From positions 131,056 to 171,645 of the forward strand of contig NW_005434670.1 of the NCBI RefSeq assembly GCF_000315625.1: 40,590 nucleotides of DNA, in the 5' to 3' direction. Positions 33,091 through 40,590 of this stretch are shown piece by piece. Made by a program: the position numbers and the translations under genes. Numbering within the stretch: the stretch's first letter is position 1; each line of letters opens with the position of its first letter. This stretch comes from Guillardia theta CCMP2712. Its lineage: Eukaryota; Cryptophyceae; Pyrenomonadales; Geminigeraceae. Under the pieces are notes generated by a model. The model saw only the letters and a program-made list of their open reading frames with translations. It made no database searches and was not told the DNA's origin.

Positions 33091-34208
33091 TTTTACTGAC
33101 TGCTATTGGCACTTTTGATAGCAGAGACTGGTATCGTGACGGTGTCCCTCTGCGCCCCTTGCTTCGGGCTTACTATAGTAATAAAACTGATAGCAAAACC
33201 TAAAATACTTTTTGTCTCCGATAGAGAGCTGTTTCGCATAATCTCACTTCTCTGTAAAGTGGAAGCGTTGTCATCTCGGGATAATCTCTCCGAGTAACTC
33301 CTTCCTCAAGGATACAATAACGGACGTTATAATTGTTATTTCGAGGTGGCTCGTCCCAGCCTCGGGCCCTCAGCCCTCCCTCCCTCCTCCCCACCCCTCC
33401 CTCCTCCCCACTTCCCTCCCTCCTCCCCCTCATTGCCACCCGCCATCTCCTCAGCACTCTCGCCACCACGCTCCTTCTGGTGCTTTTCCCCCAGTGGAAC
33501 GAGCTCTCTCGGTCCTCCGAGTAGCGGAAAAGGGGTGGGTACTGGTATAGGATCTTTGTTGCTACAGACGGGGTATCAGATGTTTTTAATCTCAACCACC
33601 GGGTAGTTCCCGTCTGAAGTACCCACCACTTGTGAGAACTGTCAGCTCAATTGAAATTTGCATCCATTTCAGGCTGTTTTTTTTTTCCTCCGGCATAAAA
33701 TCCTTTTAGAGAATCTCCCACAATCAACCCCTTTTTTTTACACGGTCAATGGGAGGTGGGGTAGTCGGGAACTTGTTGCCCCGAAACCCCCTTGAACCTC
33801 CGTTCTTATCTTGAGCACAGGTTGAACTTGCAGTATAACCACCGGCCAAATACTCCTTTAAAATTTGAATTGATATGCCGATTGAATGAAAATTGCGACT
33901 CTGTGGAGTTCAATCAGCTTAGAGAAATCTCTGCACCTTGCTTCAATTTATCTGCTCCAAAATTCGAAATTGAATAGTCATCGTTTGAAAACGCATCAGT
34001 GACCTACTACACCGTTTCCTTTGAGCCAACTTTTTAATTTTAAAATAGAATAATCTAAGGTTCGCCGGAAAAGGGCACACACACGACGGTGAGTCAACTG
34101 ACATAACGTTTGAGTAACGGTTTTTAACGGCTCAAACGGTTCTCTGGTCGCCCAACATTGGCGGCTCATCTACAATGCCCGAAATACCTTGGCACTAAAG
34201 ATGGGATC
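33091..34208. other. 1.1 kb without an assigned gene, foldback-containing
   Basis: It includes repeats of CCCTCCCTCCTCCCCA (33375-33430), a nested inverted repeat (33534-33627), poly-T runs, and an AT-rich tail. The open frames are low-complexity and lack ATG support. Confidence 0.4.
33534..33627. repeat. nested inverted repeat
   Basis: GGTGGGTACT (33534-33543) pairs perfectly with AGTACCCACC (33618-33627). Inside it CAGACGGG (33565-33572) pairs with CCCGTCTG (33609-33616). The GGTGGGTAC word also occurs near 27900 and 28616, suggesting a dispersed foldback-type sequence. Confidence 0.6.
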
Positions 34209-34596
34209 ATGGAAGAGCAGGAGAAAAATGAACAGGAACAAATCAAAGGAAGTCATGAGATGTTCAAATGCGTCAAAGAGCGATGGACATTTTCTTGTTG
34301 TGTATGATACTTGCAAAATGCACATCGATGGAAGGGACATCTGAAAAAGTTGACTACAAGTTGCACAAACACTCCTTGAATGAGCTCTTGTGCCTAGGAT
34401 TATGTTGCAGTATGACAGACGAGCCAAAGAAAAAGAGGGATTGGTTGGAAGGGAGGGTCAGGAAAGGAAAGTTCAGAAACGCAGGGCACTGAAACTTCGC
34501 GGTCAGCATGCAAATAGAGGATTAGGTGCAAGAAGCATGTCAGCCATGATTATGTCTGCCAAAATATTAGGCGATGATGTTGAACACAGGTTGTAG
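34209..34596 (+). CDS. small basic hypothetical protein, two exons
   Basis: Exon 34209-34301 and exon 34411-34596 join in phase 0 to give 92 residues: MEEQEKNEQEQIKGSHEMFK, CVKERWTFSCC, then YDRRAKEKEGLVGREGQERK and a basic, Met/Ala-rich tail. The intron is 109 nt, longer than the local norm. Further 5' exons are possible because the frame is open upstream of the ATG. No family was recognised. Confidence 0.35.
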
Positions 34597-34760
34597 ACAA
34601 AGAATCTAATGTAATGTGACTACACAGATACGCAAAAACTGCAAAGATAGTTTGAGCAACTGACAGTTGAGGAATCGTGAAGAGCAGTATCCTTGCATTA
34701 GTCTATCATCTCGTTATGATGTTTGTCAGGATTTAGGGTTTGGTTTTCGCTGTGTTTCGA

Positions 34761-35272
34761 ATGAGAGTGATGGTGCCCTTTATGTCTACAAGAGAAGACC
34801 CTATTCACTTGTTGTTTCACTGCTCCTTGGTCTCCTCGTCCCTCCTTCTCATTCCTTTCGAGCAATGTCGTTCTCTGCTAAGTCCGTGTACTCTCACAGT
34901 GTGTTCGGACATGTTTCAGCTACTTGCTTCGGGCTACGGCTGCATGCCAACAGCGTCCAACTGGAACTGCGTCGTCGACCCGATCCCCGGCGACTATGGC
35001 GCGTACAAGGACTTCTCGAGCAAGCATGAAGAGCCCCCGCACGGGGACTGGGTCTACTGGGAGCATGATCAGTGCAAGCTCGACAAGGTCAACGGCACGT
35101 GTAGATAGATGAGCAGGAAGGGAGGGAGGATGATTGCAAGGGTTGTCAGTGCTGCTCCTGGGGTAACTAACTCTCTATGACAAGGGGAGATAGAGGAGGA
35201 CGTGGAGGAAACACCTCGTCAGACTCGTTGGACGCGTACGAGGTTGTAAAGAAGATTGCCTCAAAGAAATGA
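34761..35272 (+). CDS. possible secreted or ectodomain-type Cys-containing protein
   Basis: The clearly coding part is 34912-35100: LLASGYGCMPTASNWNCVVD, PIPGDYGAYKDFSSKHEEPP, HGDWVYWEHDQCKLDKVNGT. Its cysteines and aromatic residues suggest an extracytoplasmic domain. Upstream, an in-frame ATG at 34761 adds a hydrophobic stretch (HLLFHCSLVSSSLLLIPF) that could be a signal or membrane segment. Unspliced, the frame ends at 35108. Joining a donor at about 35100 to an acceptor near 35193 instead yields a tail ending SDSLDAYEVVKKIASKK with a stop at 35270-35272. Exon structure is therefore uncertain. No family recognised. Confidence 0.4.
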
Positions 35273-35434
35273 TGAGCGCTGTGAAATGCTGAACCCTCTG
35301 CTCTTGTTGTTGTTAGACAGCGCCATGGCTGCATCTGTCTGAAAAACGTCGCAACTTAACGACTTTCATGTATGTGTTCCTCCATGTCGAGCGGTATGAC
35401 TGAACAGCCTCGGACCCTCACCTCGCATCTCCAC

Positions 35435-35921
35435 TCACTCCATCCTCTGTCTTCCACCAGCTTGAGAAAGCAAGCAGAGGAAGACAGAGTCGGTGTATCC
35501 ATCGCACTCCTTGACATGCCATGATGCGAACTCGACGAACTCGGCGATAGTTCGAGCTTCCTTCACAGGGCATGGCGGACCAAACATGGCGCCGTCATTA
35601 CTGGACATGGCAGACCTGATTGTCGTCTCAGTCTGCTCCCCCAGCATGTTCACTCTCGACCCCTCTGAGGTTCCTTCTACATCCCCTGCCCCCCCTGCCC
35701 CTCCCCATGACCGTCTGCCATATCTTTCTATTAGTGATACCTGTGGCGTTATCGAGGGGGTCGGAGAGGGAGCGAACAGAGGCGAGGGCAGGAGGGAGCC
35801 GGGGAGAGGAGAGGAGAGGAGAACAGGCTGAAGGGAGGAGGGGAGGAGGAGAGGAGAAGGGGAGGCAGGGAGGAGAACTCGAGCTGCTCAGAACTACACG
35901 CCTCAAAAGCTGCAGAACCAT
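35435..35921 (-). CDS. small protein with an organelle-type leader
   Basis: Two exons (35921-35741 and 35685-35435) joined by a 55-nt intron in phase 1 give 143 residues. The N-terminus MVLQLLRRVVLSSSSSPPCL is Arg/Ser-rich and free of acids, as in mitochondrial presequences. It leads into a Pro/Ser-rich stretch and SVRSLSDPLDNATGDVEG. The C-terminal part is more conserved in look: NDGAMFGPPCPVKEARTIAE, FVEFASWHVKECDGYTDSVF. A GTGAGT donor overlaps the stop region, so the gene might continue. Function unknown. Confidence 0.5.
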
Positions 35922-36024
35922 TGCCGGAGATACGGGGATAAAGAGAGGCTGTTGAACGTTTCAGTATGGGGGAGACACATTGAACAGCACAGGGAAAGAG
36001 GCAGGGGAAGGAAATAGCTAGATA

Positions 36025-36133
36025 CGTAAAGGAAGAGGGAGAGGAAGAGGAAGAGGAAGAGGAAGAGGAAGAGGGAGAGGAAGAGGGAGAGAGAGAGAGA
36101 GAGAGAGAGGAAGAGGGAGAGGGAGAGGGAGAG
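36025..36133 (+). repeat. GA-rich purine tract upstream of the membrane-protein gene
   Basis: Repeats of GGAAGA and GAGAGA on the plus strand run to within a few bases of the ATG at 36142. In many eukaryotes GA/CT tracts near transcription starts act as promoter or nucleosome-positioning elements. Here that is only a possibility. Confidence 0.8.
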
Positions 36134-36141
36134 GAACTACC

Positions 36142-39100
36142 ATGAGGCACCCATCCTCTCCAATGAAGAGGGCGTCATCTCCCATAAGGAAACCAGGTTC
36201 TCCTCTGAGAAGAAACGGAGGATCGTCACAGCAGGAGGAGGAGAATGGGGCGGCGTCGTCAGTCTACGGGGACTGGTTCTCGGCTGTTTCCGGGCAGAAG
36301 ATGGAGACAGAGGCGGGAAAGAAGAGCACGGAGATCTTTGACATTGACGCGTATTTCGTCAATGCGGAGGAGGACGGAAGGACGGGTCACGGCAGCAGCG
36401 CTCCCATGCTGTCCAAGGGAGGAGAGGGCCCGTCGACGCTAGGAGCGAACAGGTCTCGACCCTCCTCGCCTCTCCGTCGGGGGAGGGGAAGGAAAAAGAG
36501 CACGGAGATCCCCAGGGTGAACCCCTCGGAGGAGACGACGGACCTGGACAAGTGGCTGAGCGAGCGATGCAGCATGAGCGGGAAACGATCAGACATGGTG
36601 AGGACGGACAAGCTGTACGCTGATTTCCAAATGTATGCCAACCCTCACGGCCTCGAGACTCTGTCGCACGTGGAGTTCAGCTCGCACATGATCGACAAGG
36701 GCTTCAGGAAGGTCAGAGGGAAAGACGGGAGCTGGTCCTTCTCTGGTATCCTCCTCCTTAAGGGATCGCCGAAGAGGGTGGTCGATGACGCAGGAGGAGG
36801 AGGAGGAGGAGGAGGAGGAGGAGGAGGAGGAGGAGGAGGAGGATCACCGATGCAGTCGAGGTCCTCTAAGGCTCCTCAGCGCTCCTCTCCTCTTAGTACA
36901 CCTCGGGACAAGCCCATGAGCCCCATGAGAGCGAGCATGTCGCCCGATCGAGCGCTCCCAGTCATGCCTGGGCTGTCTCTTGCTCCTGATCTCCGAGAGG
37001 CAATCTCTCGTTCCTCCTCCCCCATTCAGAACTCCTCCCCTGCTCGCAAGCTCCCTCCTCCGCTTCGAAACTCCATCGACATGCTGGAAACGCGCCCCCT
37101 AGGATCGCTCGAGAACTTCGGGAGGGCGATGAACGAGGCGGTGCGGCAGGAGAGGAGCATGTCCGTGCAAGAGGAGCTGAGGGCACAGGGAAGGATGTCG
37201 ATAGCAGAGGAGAACAGGAGGGATCTCATGCTGTACATCGAGGATTTCCAGGCGAAGAGGGAGAATGAAGAGCAGATGGCCAAGATCAGAGAAATGAACA
37301 TGTGGAAATCACCTTACGAGAACGCGTACTCAGTGTTCCTGTGCCTGTGGCTGGTAAGTTGGATGGTTCTCCATGTCATTGAGGATTGGAGGGTGTAGAG
37401 GAGGAGGAGAGCGTGTAGAGGAGGAGAATGAGAGGCTGTGGAGGAAGAGGAGGAAGAGAAGGATAGATGTGCTGAGGGAGTTTGACAGGCTACGGATGAC
37501 AAGACAGCTATAAGGGCCACGGCCGCGATCTTTTTCTCGGGGATTCAAATGCTGATGACGTTTTTGATCTCGGGGATGTTCATGTATGTTCACGATGCTC
37601 CTCTCCTCTCCTGTCCTCTCCTCTCCTCTCCTCTCCTCTCCTCTCCTCTTCTCTCCTGTCCTCTCCTCTCCTCTCCTCTCCTCTCCTCTCCTGTCCTGTC
37701 CTGTCCTGTCCTGTCCTCTCCTCTCCTCTCCTCTCCTCTCCTCTCCCTCTCCTCTCCTGTCCTCTCCTCTCCTGTCCTCTCCTCTCCTGTCCTCTCCTGT
37801 CCTCTCCTGTCCTGTCCTGTCCTGTCCTGTCCTGTCCTGTCCTGTCCTCTCCTCTCCTCTCCTCATCCTCTCCTCTCCTCTCCTCCTCCCCTTTTCACTG
37901 ACCATAGTCCTTGAAGATTTCATATATATCGAGACGTCGATACAAGATTCAACATCAACAATGTTGTCAACTGCAATGTTCCCGTCAGTTTGCAAGTTGG
38001 TTGTTGTGGCATCTTTCTTTCCTTCATCTTCGCAATAATGGGACAAATCATCACGAGCACCATGATATGCTTCAAGACTACTACCCTGCAAATAGACGAC
38101 AAGGTTGTTGCCTTCTCCTCGCACTTCCCCGATCCCCATTCCTCCTTCCCTCGAGCCCCTCCTCTCCTCTCCTCTCCTCTCCTCTCCTCCTTACCTCTCC
38201 TCTCCTCCTTCTTCTCTCTCACTTCCCTTCTCCCCCTCTCTCTCTTCCATGCCTATCCTTACCTCTCCTTCCTCCTTCTCTCTCTCAACCAATGCCTTCA
38301 TCTCTCAGGTCTCAAATATCTGGTGCACAAGGCATGACAGGATGTACTGTTTCTTTTTTGGTGAGAATGCACATGTTCTTCTGCCATCTTCTCTGCTGTT
38401 CTACTGTTCTACATCTTATCTCAGCGACCTTACAGCCATCATCCCCTGGTTCCTCATCTGGATCGTTTCCTTGGTTACAGGACTTCTCCGTATCCTCTCC
38501 TCGGAGTCTGTTGATGTCATGTAGTACTTACTATTTCCTTCTTTCCTTTCATCTTCCTCCTCCTTCCTCCTTTTCTTCTTGTTCCTCCTCCTCCTCCTCC
38601 TCCTCCTCCTCCTCCTCTTATTACTTCAATTCTGCGCGCGCTCTTCGCTTTTCCCTCCTCTCTCTCCTTTCCCTCTCTTCTCGGACTACATATTTATCTG
38701 CAATTAGATTCACCTCGCTGATCATCATGCTTTTTCTCATACATCTCGACAAATTTGCATACGAGGTGAGTGTCACAACCTTCCAATCATACCACGATGC
38801 TCATCTTGGCGTTTCAGATCATCTTCTCGAAACCGATCAAGAAGAGGGTGCAGAGAACTTTCTTTGATGTGAGACAACGTCTCATCTGCTTTGCCATCAC
38901 CTACATCTCTCCAATGATCTACATCTCTTCAATGAACTCCCTTCTTCCTCTCGCACGCTTGTCTTGCATGTGACACAACTTTCAAGGTCCAAGGACTTGC
39001 GTCCGATACAACGTTGATCACACAGCAACCGGAGATGACAAGCATGAGGTGCTGACTTGACAACTTTGCCTGATTGTTCTCAACCGATCGCAGCACGCAA

Positions 39101-39472
39101 TGCACGCACTACTTGATCGAAAGGATGCAGGCAAGCTGAGGGCTTTTCCTTCCTCCCCTCTCCTACCCCCCTGTCCTTCTCCTTCCCCTCCTGATTCTCT
39201 CCCTCTCTTTCTTCTCCCTCGTCCTCCTTCTCTCCCTCTGCTCCTCCCCTTGCTTTCCTCCCCCCCCTCGTCTTCCTTCCCGCCCTCTCTTCTCTCCCGA
39301 ATTGTGTCCTTCTTTCCATCTTCCTCCCCTCCCCTTTGGCCTCCTCCCTCCTCCCCTCCCCCTTCGCATTATGACAAGATCGCAGATGTACTTCTTCATC
39401 CCACTCGTCACACTGCTCACCATCTGTATAGTGTTGGGCGCAAGAGCGCAGACATGTAAGACTTCGAAATGA
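36142..39472 (+). CDS. polytopic membrane protein with a D5/P4-primase-type winged-helix domain
   Basis: Nine exons (36142-37353, 37489-37583, 37917-38103, 38309-38520, 38708-38765, 38818-38868, 38987-39048, 39094-39130, 39386-39472) give 666 residues, all in phase. The N-terminus carries repeated SP-basic motifs (SSPMKRASSPIRKPGSPLRR) and two KKSTEI copies. Residues ~135-207 (LDKWLSERCSMSGKR, TDKLYADFQMYANPHGLETL, SHVEFSSHMIDKGFRKVRGK) resemble the C-terminal winged helix of D5/P4-family primase-helicases. A 17-Gly run encoded by GGA repeats (36793-36843) and a Ser/Pro linker follow. From residue ~393 there are about six hydrophobic segments, e.g. ATAAIFFSGIQMLMTFLISG, LTAIIPWFLIWIVSLVTGLL, TSLIIMLFLIHL and MYFFIPLVTLLTICIVLGA. 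No transporter or receptor family was recognised. The intron 39131-39385 has a GC donor. Several introns are filled with microsatellites. Confidence 0.8.
37597..37895 (+). repeat. pentanucleotide satellite of TCTCC and TGTCC units in an intron
   Basis: About 300 bp of tandem 5-mers in blocks: runs of TCTCC alternate with runs of TGTCC. The whole array lies in intron 2 (37584-37916) of the membrane-protein gene. A smaller TCTCC array recurs in the next intron near 38160-38195. Both strands are open over long stretches, which explains the large spurious frames here. Confidence 0.93.
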
Positions 39473-39938
39473 TAATTGAGTGAATAACTATACATCTTCG
39501 CCTCCTCCTCCTCTTCCTCTCGCCCCCTTCTCGTTCCCCTCCTGTTTTCTCATGCCCTTGCTTTCCATCATTGTAATCCTTCTTCCTTTCACAATCAAAT
39601 TTCATCCACACCTTCGCCTTCTTCCTCCGCTGGTTTCTGAAGAGTTTCCTCCCCATCTGCAGCTTCTTCAGAACGTATTCTCCTTTTCCCCTCCCCCTCC
39701 TCCTTCTTTCTCCTTCATCACGTACTAACACATTGCCTTGCTTTGTCCTCCCCTCCAACTCCCCTCCACTCCTCCACCCAACTCCTGCTCCTGCTCCTTC
39801 TCTTCCTGCTGCTGCTTTCCTGCTGCTCCTGCTCCCTCTCTTCCTGCTGCTGCTTTCCTGCTGCTCTTGCTCCTGATGCTCCTCGTTCTCTTTCTCTTGC
39901 TCCTGCTCCAGCTCCAGCTCCTGCTCCTTCTGCTCCTT

Positions 39939-39970
<32 letters not shown>

Positions 39971-40349
39971 CCTTCCACATCGTTTCCTCCACCTCCTCCA
40001 CTTACCCACGGGGGGTATGTCCACATCCCAACCAGGAATGCCTTCACGGGAGATCTTATCGAGCCAATCGTTAAGGTCCTGCAACAAGAAGTGAGACGAT
40101 GTGGAGTCAAAGCTGAAGCTATGGGAGAGGAGGAGAAGGAGGAGGAGGAGGAGGAGGAGGAGGAGGAGGAGCGGCAAGAGCTTCAGGAGTGGATGTGTAG
40201 CAAGAGCATGAGCAGGAGGAGCAGGAGGAGCAGGAGGAGCAGGAGGAGCAGGAGGAGCAGGAGGAGCAGGAGCTGACGCACTTTGCCCATGTAGGGATCG
40301 TTGGGATTGTTCCTGATGTCAAGAACTGCCTGGACGTCGAAGGGATTCT
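39417..40349 (-). CDS. partial gene with Glu/Gln-rich low-complexity region
   Basis: Two exons look genuine: 40349-40282 (NPFDVQAVLDIRNNPNDPYM, then GK) and 40078-40010 (DLNDWLDKISREGIPGWDVD, then IPP). They join in phase 0 across an intron filled with a CTC/CTG microsatellite. Further downstream a frame at 40001-39417 contains Glu/Gln repeats (EEQEQEQEQEQKEQKEQ) and a basic part (YVLKKLQMGRKLFRNQRRKK) that may be coding, but the connection is unresolved. Upstream exons lie beyond 40350, possibly outside the window. If the 3' part is real it overlaps the end of the convergent membrane-protein gene by 56 bp. No family recognised. Confidence 0.35.
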
Positions 40350-40504
40350 CTGATAGAGAAAATCAGACGAGCAGGCGAGAGGAACAAGATGAAAGGAGGA
40401 AGATGAAATGGGAGGCAGGTAGTGCAAGAAGATGAGCAAGACGAGAAGGACGAGAAGGACGAGAAGGACGAGAAGGAGGAGGAGGAGGAGGAGGAGGAGG
40501 TCAA
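40137..40504 (+). repeat. cluster of short tandem repeats
   Basis: GGA repeats at 40137-40172, a 9-bp AGCAGGAGG array at about 40208-40272, a GACGAGAAG array at about 40438-40477, and GGA again to 40501. All are purine-rich on the plus strand. The stretch 40353-40590 otherwise shows no convincing exon. Confidence 0.85.
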
Positions 40505-40590
40505 GGAGGTCGAGGACGTGGGCGAGGAGGACTAGCAGGAATGGACCTGAGAGTCGATTCAATGCCCTCCATCGGACGGATTTTTCAACC

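Noticed and set aside
37330-38139. 269-codon minus-strand frame rich in ERRGEERTGQD repeats
   Set aside because: It is generated by the pentanucleotide satellite in an intron of the plus-strand gene.

Overview
The window looks like nuclear DNA of a secondary-plastid alga, most likely a cryptophyte close to Guillardia theta. This is inferred from gene style, not from a database match. Genes are dense, both strands are used, and introns are short (mostly 40-60 nt, GT-AG with a few GC-AG). Two predicted plastid proteins carry a signal peptide followed by a transit-peptide-like stretch with phenylalanine near the cleavage site. There are no bacterial-style operons. One 100-N assembly gap lies at 32991-33090. 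Splice models were built by hand by requiring consistent intron phase from start to stop.

Left part (1-13.5 kb): a CCT microsatellite; an EF-hand-like gene (+); a plastid-targeted Ala/Glu/Lys coiled-coil protein (-); a GC-rich repeat island with an LTR-like segment; a plastid-targeted DUF1279-like membrane protein (+); then a 2075-residue four-domain voltage-gated cation channel (-), 5.5 kb of it in a single exon. The channel has a D/D/K/D filter ring and a dockerin-like calcium loop in an extracellular turret. A second GC-rich island follows.

Middle part (13.5-27.6 kb): a possible alpha/beta-fold protein; a Nudix-like plus CobW/COG0523 metallochaperone GTPase fusion; an acidic protein (-); a third GC-rich island next to a perfect 13-bp hairpin; a PH-domain CaMK-type kinase; a 42-bp minisatellite; tRNA-Arg(CCG); a TXNDC9/PhLP3 orthologue; and an intronless basic nuclear-type protein (-).

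Right part (27.6-40.6 kb): repeat-like AT-rich sequence, small hypotheticals, a ZIP-type metal transporter (-), the assembly gap, several small genes, and a 666-residue polytopic membrane protein whose cytosolic N-terminus holds a domain resembling the C-terminal winged helix of D5/P4-family primases. Its introns hold long pyrimidine microsatellites. The window ends in low-complexity sequence around a partial minus-strand gene.

The genes do not form one pathway. Two (CobW-type GTPase and ZIP transporter) concern transition metals, and three (channel, EF-hand protein, CaMK-like kinase) could concern calcium signalling. The most unusual items are the channel with its dockerin-like loop, the primase-type winged helix on a membrane protein, four GC-AG introns sharing one donor hexamer, and the recurring GC-rich islands.
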